Shown: positions 24,494-32,776 of the stretch, in pieces
Position numbering within the stretch: the first letter of the stretch is position 1
Layout: every line of letters begins with the position of its first letter
Source: an uncultured Eubacteriales bacterium
GTDB taxonomy: Bacteria > Bacillota > Clostridia > Oscillospirales > CAG-272
NCBI GenBank assembly: GCA_900542425.1
Contig: UQNQ01000002.1
Span: forward strand, 1 to 64,000
Direction: 5' to 3'
DNA length: 64,000 nucleotides
Program-made: the position numbers and the translations under genes
The notes under the pieces: model-generated
Told to the model about the DNA's origin: nothing
Seen by the model: the letters and a program-made list of their open reading frames with translations, nothing else
Databases searched by the model: none

Positions 24494-25336
24494 ATGCAAA
24501 AAAGACTCCTTGCCATTCATGATATTTCCTGCGTCGGCAAATGCTCACTGACAGTCGCGCTGCCGATCATTTCCGCCGCCGGCATCGAAACCTCCGTTTT
24601 ACCGACAGCGGTACTCTCTACCCATACAGGGGGGTTCGAAGGATATACATTCCGCGATCTGACTGAGGATATTTCTCCGATCACCGCGCACTGGAAATCC
24701 TTAAATCTTTCCATAGATGCTATTTATACCGGTTATCTCGGTTCCTTTGAACAGCTTTCTCTTGTGGAAAATATCATCCGTGATTTTAAAAAACCCGACA
24801 CCGTCATCCTTGTCGACCCCGTCATGGCGGACAACGGGAAGCTCTATCCCGCATTCTCGACGGAATTTGTTTCCGGTATGAGAAAGCTATGTGAAAAAGC
24901 GGATATCATCGTTCCGAATCTGACGGAAGCGGCGTTTATGCTGGGAGAAGAATACCGGGAAAGCTATGACCGCTCTTATATTGAAGAACTTCTGAAAAAG
25001 CTTTCGGCACTCGGTCCTAAAAAGGTTGTTTTAAGCGGTGTTTCGCTGGAAAAAGGCAGACTCGGCGCTGCCGCTTATGACCGTGAAACGGAAACGGTTT
25101 CCTATTTCTTCGAAGAACAAATAGACGGTTATTATCATGGCACAGGCGATGTATTCGGAAGCGCGCTTGCATCCGCCGTCATGAACGGATTTTCTCTTGC
25201 CGATTCCACTCGTATCGCCGTAGAGTATACAGTCGGCGCTATCCGGCGTACCAAAGCTGCCGGAACGGATATCCGTTATGGTGTCGATTTTGAAAATGAA
25301 ATCCCACATTTGCTTCGGCTTTTGGGAAAAATTTAA
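24494..25336 (+). CDS. pdxY: Pyridoxamine/pyridoxal kinase
   Basis: The 280-residue ribokinase-fold enzyme phosphorylates B6 vitamers to make pyridoxal 5'-phosphate by salvage. It has AIHDISCVGKCSLTVALPI at the start, the substrate loop LPTAVLSTHTGGF, DPVMADNGKLY, the PNLTEAAFM motif and the catalytic anion hole HGTGDVFGSALA near the C-terminus. The PdxK/PdxY family is recognisable; the clostridial type does not settle which vitamer is preferred. The ribosome site AAAGAGG precedes the ATG. It is monocistronic with a consensus promoter and a perfect terminator hairpin. PLP made here would serve the class V aminotransferase nearby as well as many other enzymes. Confidence 0.9.
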   Translation: MQKRLLAIHDISCVGKCSLTVALPIISAAGIETSVLPTAVLSTHTGGFEGYTFRDLTEDISPITAHWKSLNLSIDAIYTGYLGSFEQLSLVENIIRDFKKPDTVILVDPVMADNGKLYPAFSTEFVSGMRKLCEKADIIVPNLTEAAFMLGEEYRESYDRSYIEELLKKLSALGPKKVVLSGVSLEKGRLGAAAYDRETETVSYFFEEQIDGYYHGTGDVFGSALASAVMNGFSLADSTRIAVEYTVGAIRRTKAAGTDIRYGVDFENEIPHLLRLLGKI

Positions 25337-25351
25337 TTCGTTCTCGTATAA

Positions 25352-25391
25352 AAATGGAGAGCCTTCCTGATAGCAGGAAGGCTCTCCATTT
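25352..25391. terminator. Hairpin between pdxY and the SGNH operon
   Basis: A perfect 18-bp stem (25352-25369 with 25374-25391) and 4-nt loop lies 15 bases after pdxY and 73 before the stop of the convergent operon. The T run is short on both sides; it probably ends both. Confidence 0.75.
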
Positions 25392-25464
25392 ATCATCAAA
25401 CACATCTTTGGGAGGGAAAGCGCTCATATTGCTCATTTAAATGAAAAAGCGGAACGCTTCTATT

Positions 25465-26910
25465 TTATTCAGAAACAATATAATTTGCATAAGGTCCCCA
25501 GAAATAGTTTGTAATATAATCCGTGTACGAGGTCTCCGGAACGTAGAAGCGACAGCTTTCGGGAAGTCCCTCTCTTGCGCCCATCGATACGTTATTCACC
25601 GTACATGAATCCGGATTTTGTGCAAGGATATGAATCTTTTCAAGATTCTCCGCGCCACGGAAAGTACCATCCGGGATCTGACCGATATTATCTGTCACAA
25701 AAAGCTCTGTCAAAAGCTCACATCCGGCAAAGGTATCGGCGGAAAACGCAACAACCTTTTTTCCGTCATACGCCACAGGTGTCGTCAAGGATTTCTGCGT
25801 TTTTCCAAGCTCTGATACACCGGTAATATAAACACCGAAATCTGTTACACTGTAAGTGAAATAAACCTCGTTTTCATCATATTCCCATTCGTCGGGCTCA
25901 TCCGGTTCCTCCGGAATTTCCGGCTCCTCCGGAACCTCGATATCAAGGAGAAGTTCTTTTCCTAACATATCGGCAATATCGCTTGCAAGCTGTTTGGTAT
26001 GCAGCACCGCCCCTGCGCTGTTGGTATGAAAATTGCTGTCAAAGAAGTATCCGGAACGATACAGATAATTATTCGGATCTCCAAGTACCGGACATTCAAA
26101 CCGCTCGGAAAGATTTTCCGTGAACAACGAAAGTGTCTCAAGTGTCGTTGTCGGATCCAATGCGCTCTCATTCATAGGACAGAAGCCGATATAAACCTTT
26201 GCCCCTCTTTTTTCCGCATATCGGACATAATCGTTGACATAATCGACAAAATCATCAGAAATCATTTCCGGAGAGAAAGAAATCATCATGCCGGAATCGT
26301 ATCCGCCCGCCATCGTATTATAATCTTTTGTCCGGTTATACCGGATAAAACCATAATCATCAAATGACGAAGCATGATAAATTCCTTCCGGATTCAGCAC
26401 AGTTCCCTTTCGCAGATAAGAAAGCTTTGAGGAAGCAAAATTCCAGAATCCGCCGAGCATCGCAGGGACATCCTCCGAATCGAGATACTTAAGAAGGGAG
26501 AAATGACCGTCCAAAGCCTGCCACATTGCTTCGGCATTGAAATAAAGCGACCATGTCTGCGCATTCATCTCCGGTGCAATCACGATGATATCTCCCTCAT
26601 CAATGTTGCATTTGGAATAGTCCAGCATGGTTTTGGTTCCGAGAGTAGCGTAGAGTCCAAAATTGATGACCGGCATGCCAAGTGCTTTCTCCATCAGTTC
26701 GGCATCAACTCCGAAAGCGGCAGAGCTTCCGCCAATCACAATCACTTTCGGACCTTCCGTTTGTTTTAAACGCTCTACCTTGTCGTCGAACTCACCAAGA
26801 AAGGTGTTTTCAAACTGTGCCGGAGTCAAAAATCCGGAAGCCGCCGTTGCCGCAAGAGGCAAAATCAAAAGCAAAACGATGAGAAGGAAACGTAACCAAG
26901 ATTGTTTCAT
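25465..26910 (-). CDS. SGNH hydrolase-type protein with C-terminal BspA-like LRR
   Basis: The 481-residue protein has an N-terminal membrane anchor or uncleaved signal (about 7-25), then an SGNH acyltransferase-type domain: nucleophile Ser62 in VIGGSSAAFGVD, INFGLYATLG, APEMNAQTWS, and the catalytic pair Asp291 and His295 in FFDSNFHTNSAG. An E/P-rich linker (about 325-345) leads to a BspA-like leucine-rich segment with SADTFAGCELLTELFV and FRGAENLEKIHI. The fold is like DltD/AlgX/AlgJ partners of MBOAT proteins. The ATG at 26910 has GAGGAGG upstream. It follows the MBOAT gene by 13 bases and is the last gene of the operon. It probably takes acyl from the MBOAT partner to a surface polymer; the acceptor is unknown. 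Confidence 0.85.
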   Translation of the reverse strand: MKQSWLRFLLIVLLLILPLAATAASGFLTPAQFENTFLGEFDDKVERLKQTEGPKVIVIGGSSAAFGVDAELMEKALGMPVINFGLYATLGTKTMLDYSKCNIDEGDIIVIAPEMNAQTWSLYFNAEAMWQALDGHFSLLKYLDSEDVPAMLGGFWNFASSKLSYLRKGTVLNPEGIYHASSFDDYGFIRYNRTKDYNTMAGGYDSGMMISFSPEMISDDFVDYVNDYVRYAEKRGAKVYIGFCPMNESALDPTTTLETLSLFTENLSERFECPVLGDPNNYLYRSGYFFDSNFHTNSAGAVLHTKQLASDIADMLGKELLLDIEVPEEPEIPEEPDEPDEWEYDENEVYFTYSVTDFGVYITGVSELGKTQKSLTTPVAYDGKKVVAFSADTFAGCELLTELFVTDNIGQIPDGTFRGAENLEKIHILAQNPDSCTVNNVSMGAREGLPESCRFYVPETSYTDYITNYFWGPYANYIVSE

Positions 26911-26923
26911 AAACCGCACCTCC

Positions 26924-28381
26924 TCAGAATTGGAAATAAATAAACGCAGATGCACCGCCGACGGACAGCAATAGCGACCATGCGATTGTAACGGAAAGTG
27001 TAATCACGGCAATCGTATACTGCTTGGAAACCGTTCCGTTTTCTGCAAGGCGCGGCTCATCGCACATCCTGTCAAGCATGGACATGACAAGAATGGCAAG
27101 TACTGTGACAAGCGCTGCCGTAACTGTAATTCCCATCGACGAAAGCGTGGCTTTGACCGAACCTGTTTCCCATGAGGTAAAAAGTTTTTCAAGAAGTACC
27201 CAAAGCTCTGAGGTACTGTTGGCACGGAAGAAAATCCATGCAAAACAGACAAGAACAAAGGTGACAAGCCTTTGACCGGCTGCAAATAATCCCGAATCTG
27301 TCCGTATTTTGAGTTTTTCATATACTCGAAAGCGCGTCTTTTTGGTAATGGCGCCAAGGATCTGATAGCATCCGTGCAAAACGCCCCAAAGAACAAAAGT
27401 CCATTTTGCTCCATGCCAAAGCCCGCTGACAAGGAATACAACAAAAATATTGAAATAATTTCTTGCTTTGGAACAACGGTTGCCGCCCATCGGAATATAC
27501 AGATAATCGCGGAACCATGTGGAAAGACTGATGTGCCATCTTGCCCAAAATTCTTTGATGCTGCGAGCGCGGTACGGAAGATTGAAATTCTGCATCAGAC
27601 GAATTCCCATGATACGGGCACATCCGATGGCAATATCCGTATAGCCGGAAAAATCACAGTAAATTTGTACGGCAAATAGTACGGCGCCAAGCAAAACGCC
27701 AAAGCCTGTCGCATTGGCGGCGTCGTTGAACACAGCATTGACAAATTCCGCTATGATGTCAGCGACCACAATCTTCTTAAAGAAACCGACTGCCATCTTC
27801 TGAAGTCCGGCAAAAGCGTTCGACGCTTCCAGCTTATGATCCTCCTTTAACTGAGGAAGCAGGTTCTCCGGACGTTCAATCGGTCCTGCGACCAGCTGCG
27901 GAAAGAAAGAGACAAATAGCGCATACCACCCAAAATGGCGTTCCGCCTTAATACTTCCGCGATATACATCAATGACATAAGAAAGCGTCTGGAATGTATA
28001 AAACGAAATTCCGACAGGCAGGATGAGATCAAGTGAGAAATCTTTTGCCGATCCGCCGAAAAGATTCCAAAGAGAAACGGCGGAATCCGCCAGAAAATTA
28101 AAATATTTGAAGAAAAACAGTACGCCAAGCGACGTAATGAGTGTCATGCAAAGCCAGAATCTTTTCTTTCTCCGGCTTTCTGTTTTCTCAATAATGATGC
28201 CGCTGGCATAGGAAACCGCCGTTGTAAACAGAATTAAAAAAATCAGAGGCGGATTCCATATCATGTAAAAGAAATAGCTTGCGAGTAAAAGAAGCGGCCA
28301 CTTCAACCGTTTCGGAAAAATAAAATAGAGCAGCAGCACCAACGGATAAAAAATAAGAAATTCAGCGGAATTAAAAATCAT
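26924..28381 (-). CDS. MBOAT family O-acyltransferase
   Basis: This polytopic 485-residue membrane protein is an MBOAT of the DltB/AlgI/PatA group that carries acyl groups, usually acetyl, across the membrane for O-acylation of extracellular polymers. It has many TMs, the LPVGISFYTFQTLSYVIDVYRG block, the FPQLVAGPIER motif, the RARSIKEFWARWHISLSTWFRDYLYIP stretch, and the conserved histidine in LVSGLWHGAKW (His323) with another at His283. It overlaps the small upstream gene by 4 bp and precedes an SGNH partner. Which polymer is modified is unknown. Confidence 0.92.
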   Translation of the reverse strand: MIFNSAEFLIFYPLVLLLYFIFPKRLKWPLLLLASYFFYMIWNPPLIFLILFTTAVSYASGIIIEKTESRRKKRFWLCMTLITSLGVLFFFKYFNFLADSAVSLWNLFGGSAKDFSLDLILPVGISFYTFQTLSYVIDVYRGSIKAERHFGWYALFVSFFPQLVAGPIERPENLLPQLKEDHKLEASNAFAGLQKMAVGFFKKIVVADIIAEFVNAVFNDAANATGFGVLLGAVLFAVQIYCDFSGYTDIAIGCARIMGIRLMQNFNLPYRARSIKEFWARWHISLSTWFRDYLYIPMGGNRCSKARNYFNIFVVFLVSGLWHGAKWTFVLWGVLHGCYQILGAITKKTRFRVYEKLKIRTDSGLFAAGQRLVTFVLVCFAWIFFRANSTSELWVLLEKLFTSWETGSVKATLSSMGITVTAALVTVLAILVMSMLDRMCDEPRLAENGTVSKQYTIAVITLSVTIAWSLLLSVGGASAFIYFQF

Positions 28382-28635
28382 GCGCGCCGCCTCCCTTCAA
28401 GCATCACAAAGCCAAGCCTTGCGGCAAGCACGGCAAGGAGAAACAAAAGTACATCTGCAAGATTTGCTCCGAACGACAGAAATACGACAAAGGCAAACGC
28501 GCAGAAAAGCGCGTTTGCCGTTATAAAAATCCATTTCTTTCGGAACTTGTATTCAAAAAAGCTGAGAAGTACTGACACGGCAATGCCGATCAGCATAAGA
28601 GGTGAAGAAAGAATAAAGTTTTCCGAACCGAACAT
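28378..28635 (-). CDS. Small three-TM membrane protein in the MBOAT operon
   Basis: This 85-residue protein consists almost entirely of about three hydrophobic helices with a basic FEYKFRKKW loop and an RRRA C-terminus. The ATG at 28635 has a GGAGG site 8-9 nt away and its stop overlaps the MBOAT start by 4 bp, so the two are co-translated. Its position next to an MBOAT recalls DltX, a tiny partner of DltB, but I see no sequence evidence of homology. It may be a partner or stabiliser of the acyltransferase. Longer frames into the upstream gene lack a ribosome site. Confidence 0.75.
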   Translation of the reverse strand: MFGSENFILSSPLMLIGIAVSVLLSFFEYKFRKKWIFITANALFCAFAFVVFLSFGANLADVLLFLLAVLAARLGFVMLEGRRRA

Positions 28636-28655
28636 TGAGGGTATCCTCCGAAATT

Positions 28656-30590
28656 TTACGAATTGCTCTCTTTTTGCAGTTGCGCCAAAATATCCGATGC
28701 GACCTGCTCGGATCTTGCCTGCGCGCCTTCTGCTGTCATGTGCCATGCGGAATCATAGAACATATCGTCATCATAAATACAATCCTGATAATCCGAAATG
28801 GAAACAATACCCGGAACTCCCTCAAGCATTGCCTCAAAGTCAAGAACATCTTCCTCCTTGATATTGCTCATTCCGCTTTCCTGCATTGCTGCAAAAGAGA
28901 AATACACCGAACCGCCTTTTTCTGAAATCTTTGAAACAAGTTCCGCCAGTTCCTCAGATGCCGGCAATGAATATTTAAACCAATATTCGAATTTTTGTCC
29001 GTTCCACTGACGATACGATATATCATCGCCATACTGATTTACCGATATGGTAAGCGCGTCAAATTCTTTAAAATTAGAGGTTTTCAACGTTCCGCAGTAA
29101 TTTGCAAATGTCGGAAGCAGATCGGTATACAGAGAAACATCCACATATTTCAGGAAATCGTAGTCGGATTTGCGGAAATCCCAAAAACGGTTCCCACAAT
29201 CAGTAGTACCAAGTGTATAGCGTCCCGGTTCAGGGCTCCACAGGATGATATCCCCTTCACGGATAAAATCTTCTACGATATCAAAATACAACAGCGCACT
29301 AATATTGGCGTTCTCTCCGAAATTGATGATCTCATATTCGCCACCGAGCGCCTCTTCAAGGGCCTGACCGTTGTAGCCATAATAAGCGCCGGAGCCTCCG
29401 ATGATAATGATCTTTTTCTTATCGGCAGCCCATATAAGCCGATCCAGCTTCGCCGCACCGTAGCTCTGCCACGTATCGGTCAAAGTATAGACCGTGTTAA
29501 TCCGAATATTTTTCAGGTTTTCACATTGGAAAAAGCTGTCCTCTGATATTCCGGCTAAAGCATCGAAAGATGCGTCAAACAAAATTACTGTTGTCAAATC
29601 TTCACAGCGATCAAAGGCATATGCTTCGATTTGTTCAACCGTCTTTGCAATCACAACAGTCTTTACACTCTTCTGTATAAAGGCATCTTCTGCAATCTTT
29701 GTTACTTTCTTTCCGCCCAGCGTTTGCGGGATTACCACAACATCTTCATCTCCGGTATATCCTGTAATCGTCACGGAAGAACCGGTCGTCTCATAGGTGA
29801 AAGAATCCTCCGGCGTATTTTCCGCCCATACACAATAAAGATCTACCGTTGCGGCTCCGTTTGCGTTCACCTTAGCGCCAAGCGAGACAAACTCTCCGCT
29901 GCCGTCAGCTTCTGTATTGTATCCGACAAGCGTGTAGCCGTCACGCACAAAATATCCTCCTTCAGGACGGGTATTGGGATTGTGATAAAAAACAAGAGAA
30001 TACGTATCCTTGCTGGATACACCGGAAGCAAGAGAGCCCCCGTTTGCATGATATACAAGTGTCATGCTGCAATTCAGATAAATCGTTTTGGCACTGGAAA
30101 CCTCAAAACGATAGGTCTGATTTGTCGACTCCAAAACTGCCTGATTCTTCCAGTCCGTGGTATTTGCCAAAGCGTTTCCTGACGACCATCCGTCAAACAG
30201 GAAGCCATCTTTCATCTTTACCGTAAGCGTTACCGTCTGTCTGGAACCAAGCCCTTTTTCTACTTCATATTCCACATCGCAAGCAGCGGCATTATAAACA
30301 AGCGTTACATAATTGCCGATTTCCAAGCGTTCGATATCCGGAATTTCTTCGGCGGGATCCGGAATTTCCTCTCCTCCACCGGATGAAGTTGTGGTTTCTG
30401 ATGTATCAGAAGCCGTTGTCGTTTCCGAGGTTTCGGTTGATGCGGTCGTATTTTCCGATGAAGTGGTTTCCAATGGTGATGTGCTTTCCGTTGAACTGGA
30501 CTGTTCCGGTGAAGGATTTTTTTCACAGGACACCAGAAGAACGACCATCAAAGCCGCCATCACGAAAGCAACAATTCTTTTGATCGACAT
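28656..30590 (-). CDS. Lipoprotein with InlB-like repeats, BspA LRR and SGNH domain
   Basis: The 644-residue surface lipoprotein starts with a signal peptide and lipobox LLVSC (Cys22), followed by a Ser/Thr/Glu-rich spacer (about 25-75). Two Flg_new/InlB B-repeat-like units follow around residues 95-255, the second with LVYHANGG and RDGYTLVGYNTEADGSGEF. A BspA-type leucine-rich segment spans about 265-370 (LGGKKVTKIAEDAF, VEQIEAYAFDRCEDL). The last 250 residues are an SGNH-type domain with IIGGSGAYYGY (Ser400) and FYDSAWHMTAEGA (Asp613, His617). This domain order is the reverse of the last gene in the operon. The start at 30590 has GGAGGAC upstream. It heads the MBOAT operon. Confidence 0.85.
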   Translation of the reverse strand: MSIKRIVAFVMAALMVVLLVSCEKNPSPEQSSSTESTSPLETTSSENTTASTETSETTTASDTSETTTSSGGGEEIPDPAEEIPDIERLEIGNYVTLVYNAAACDVEYEVEKGLGSRQTVTLTVKMKDGFLFDGWSSGNALANTTDWKNQAVLESTNQTYRFEVSSAKTIYLNCSMTLVYHANGGSLASGVSSKDTYSLVFYHNPNTRPEGGYFVRDGYTLVGYNTEADGSGEFVSLGAKVNANGAATVDLYCVWAENTPEDSFTYETTGSSVTITGYTGDEDVVVIPQTLGGKKVTKIAEDAFIQKSVKTVVIAKTVEQIEAYAFDRCEDLTTVILFDASFDALAGISEDSFFQCENLKNIRINTVYTLTDTWQSYGAAKLDRLIWAADKKKIIIIGGSGAYYGYNGQALEEALGGEYEIINFGENANISALLYFDIVEDFIREGDIILWSPEPGRYTLGTTDCGNRFWDFRKSDYDFLKYVDVSLYTDLLPTFANYCGTLKTSNFKEFDALTISVNQYGDDISYRQWNGQKFEYWFKYSLPASEELAELVSKISEKGGSVYFSFAAMQESGMSNIKEEDVLDFEAMLEGVPGIVSISDYQDCIYDDDMFYDSAWHMTAEGAQARSEQVASDILAQLQKESNS

Positions 30591-30706
30591 GATTTGTCCT
30601 CCATTCAATCAGCCGTTCTCCGAGCATTCCAAAAACATATTTTTCCGGATATGTGGGACCTCCGACTGATTCTCGATTTTATCAAAAATCATTTATTTAT
30701 AAAATA

Positions 30707-30735
30707 AGAATACCATAAAAAGTATATCAAGTCAA
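30707..30735 (-). promoter_or_regulatory. Promoter of the MBOAT-SGNH operon
   Basis: On the minus strand TTGACT (30730-30735), 17 nt, TATTCT (30707-30712). The transcript would have a leader of about 110 bases before the start at 30590. The AT-rich 30591-30939 interval otherwise holds only the rplI promoter. Confidence 0.6.
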
Positions 30736-30841
30736 TTCTCGCAACTGACAAAAATCAATCTTGAATTTTAGTTAAAAACACAATTATTTTTCTTCAGAAG
30801 CGGAGACTTTTTGTCATATTCAAATATATTTTACGGATTGG

Positions 30842-30871
30842 TTGACTTTGGGGTAAAAAATATGCTATGAT
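30842..30871 (+). promoter_or_regulatory. Promoter of rplI-dnaB operon
   Basis: TTGACT (30842-30847), 18 nt, TATGAT (30866-30871) with an extended TG element, about 69 bases before rplI. Confidence 0.7.
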
Positions 30872-30939
30872 TATAATATCTCAATATCTATAAAATTTAT
30901 ATATTGAAATAAATCCCGGTATATGGAGGAGCATATTTT

Positions 30940-31392
30940 ATGAAAGTGGTACTGCTTTGTGACGTCAAAGGCCAGGGCAAAAAAGGAAATATCGTAAATG
31001 TCTCAGACGGATATGCGAGGAACTTCCTGTTTCCGAAAAATCTTGCCGCACCGGCAGACAATAAAATTTTAAATGAACTGAAAGGCAAGGAGGAAGCAAG
31101 ACTCCGACAGATCGAGCTTGACAAGCAGGCGGCACATGATACGGCGGCAAAGCTCACGGGCATCGTCGTAAAAATCAAGGCTCAGGCGGGAGCCGATGGG
31201 AAAATTTACGGCTCTGTCACAACCAAGGAAATTGCAGAACAGCTTCTTAGCCAGCATGGAATTGAGATTGACAGACGGAAAATCAGCCTTTCCGACCCAA
31301 TTAAAGCATTTGGAACCTATACGCCGGAAGTCAAACTGTACCCGGAAATCATCGGGAAAATCAATGTTGTCGTCACTTCGACTGACAAATAA
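30940..31392 (+). CDS. rplI: 50S ribosomal protein L9
   Basis: The 150-residue protein is L9 with its two domains: N-terminal VLLCDVKGQGKKGNIVNVSDGYARNFLFPKNLA that binds 23S rRNA, a long connecting helix rich in Lys/Glu/Ala, and the C-terminal domain with GKIYGSVTTKEIA and IDRRKI. L9 bridges ribosomes and helps prevent frameshifting. A GGAGG site precedes the ATG. It starts the conserved rplI-dnaB unit; the GdpP phosphodiesterase gene that usually comes before it is absent here. Confidence 0.98.
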   Translation: MKVVLLCDVKGQGKKGNIVNVSDGYARNFLFPKNLAAPADNKILNELKGKEEARLRQIELDKQAAHDTAAKLTGIVVKIKAQAGADGKIYGSVTTKEIAEQLLSQHGIEIDRRKISLSDPIKAFGTYTPEVKLYPEIIGKINVVVTSTDK

Positions 31393-31444
31393 CAGATCAT
31401 CATAATTGGAACACGCCGATTTTCTGCGGCGGAATGGAGTCTGT

Positions 31445-32776
31445 ATGGCTGAAAATCAAAAAAGTCTTCCCTGCGCGCTGGAAGCCGAGCAATCCGTGCT
31501 CGGATCGATTTTGATTGATCCAAGCTGTTTCCCTGATCTTGCAGATATCATTCGGGGAGAAGATTTCTACTTGTCGGAACACAGTGAAATTTTCTACGCA
31601 ATGTATGATCTTTTTGCAAAAAACAGAGAAATCGACCTCGTCACTCTCATCGATACGCTTGTTTCCCGCGGCGTTTATAATGAAGAAGAAAGTAAAAAAT
31701 ATATCAAAATTATTGCGGAAACGGTTCCCTCCGCGGCAAATGTACTCGATTACGCTCAGATTGTCAAAGACAAAAGTCTTCTCCGCTCACTGATTTCAGC
31801 TTCAGACGAAATCCGTGATATGGCATTTTCCGCCCAAGGAGATGTAAAGGATATCATTGACAGTGCCGAGCAAAAAGTATTCTCCATCGCGCAGGGCAGC
31901 GAGACCAAAGGATTTGTCCATATCCGAGAGGCAATCAGCCGGACCTATGCAAGACTGGACCTGCTTGCCAAGGATAAATCTGCAGCATCCGGAACGCCGA
32001 CCGGATATTCTTCCCTTGACCGCACCCTTGTCGGACTCGGCGAAGGAGATCTCGTGCTGATCGGTGCACGTCCCGGTATGGGAAAAACCAGCTTTGCGAT
32101 GAATATTGCCTCGAATATTGCAAAATCCACAAAGAAAAATGTCTGTGTTTTTTCACTTGAAATGTCGGCAGAACAGCTTGCTTCCCGCATGCTGTCAAGT
32201 GAAGCACTTGTTGACAGCTATGCGATTCGGTCAGGCGAACTGAACCCGGAACAATATAAAAAGCTCGCCGATGCTGCCGCCGAGCTTTCCGGATGCCCCA
32301 TCCTCATCGATGATTCTACCGGTCTTACTGTAACGCGCATGAAAGCAAGACTGCGCCGAATCAAAAACCTTGGTCTTGTTGTTGTGGATTATCTTCAGCT
32401 GATGCAAAGCGAACGCAAGACCGACAGCCGTGTGCTGGAAGTCGGCGACATTTCCAGAGGATTGAAGCTTCTCGCAAAAGATCTGAAAGTTCCTGTCATC
32501 TGCTGTGCGCAGCTTTCCCGTGGACCGGAAAGCCGCACGGACAAGCGTCCGATGCTTTCCGACCTGCGTGATTCCGGTGCAATCGAGCAGGACGCCGATA
32601 TCGTTTTGTTTCTCTATCGCGACGAATACTATAAGGAACCCGAGGAAGGCGAGCAAAGCACGGCGGAATGCATTGTAGCGAAAAACCGTCACGGCTCTAC
32701 CGGAACCATCAAGCTTGGTTGGATCGGGCAATTCACAAAATTCATTACACAGGATTTTGAGCATGAAGAACTCTGA
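31445..32776 (+). CDS. dnaB: Replicative DNA helicase DnaB
   Basis: This 443-residue hexameric helicase unwinds DNA ahead of the replisome. The N-terminal domain begins PCALEAEQSVLGSILIDPSCF; the RecA-like C-terminal domain has the Walker A GARPGMGKTS, the DYLQLM Walker B and the LRDSGAIEQDAD region. No intein is present. I start it at 31445, with GGAG 5 nt upstream; 13 extra codons in the longest frame have no ribosome site. The stop overlaps tilS by 14 bases. Confidence 0.97.
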   Translation: MAENQKSLPCALEAEQSVLGSILIDPSCFPDLADIIRGEDFYLSEHSEIFYAMYDLFAKNREIDLVTLIDTLVSRGVYNEEESKKYIKIIAETVPSAANVLDYAQIVKDKSLLRSLISASDEIRDMAFSAQGDVKDIIDSAEQKVFSIAQGSETKGFVHIREAISRTYARLDLLAKDKSAASGTPTGYSSLDRTLVGLGEGDLVLIGARPGMGKTSFAMNIASNIAKSTKKNVCVFSLEMSAEQLASRMLSSEALVDSYAIRSGELNPEQYKKLADAAAELSGCPILIDDSTGLTVTRMKARLRRIKNLGLVVVDYLQLMQSERKTDSRVLEVGDISRGLKLLAKDLKVPVICCAQLSRGPESRTDKRPMLSDLRDSGAIEQDADIVLFLYRDEYYKEPEEGEQSTAECIVAKNRHGSTGTIKLGWIGQFTKFITQDFEHEEL

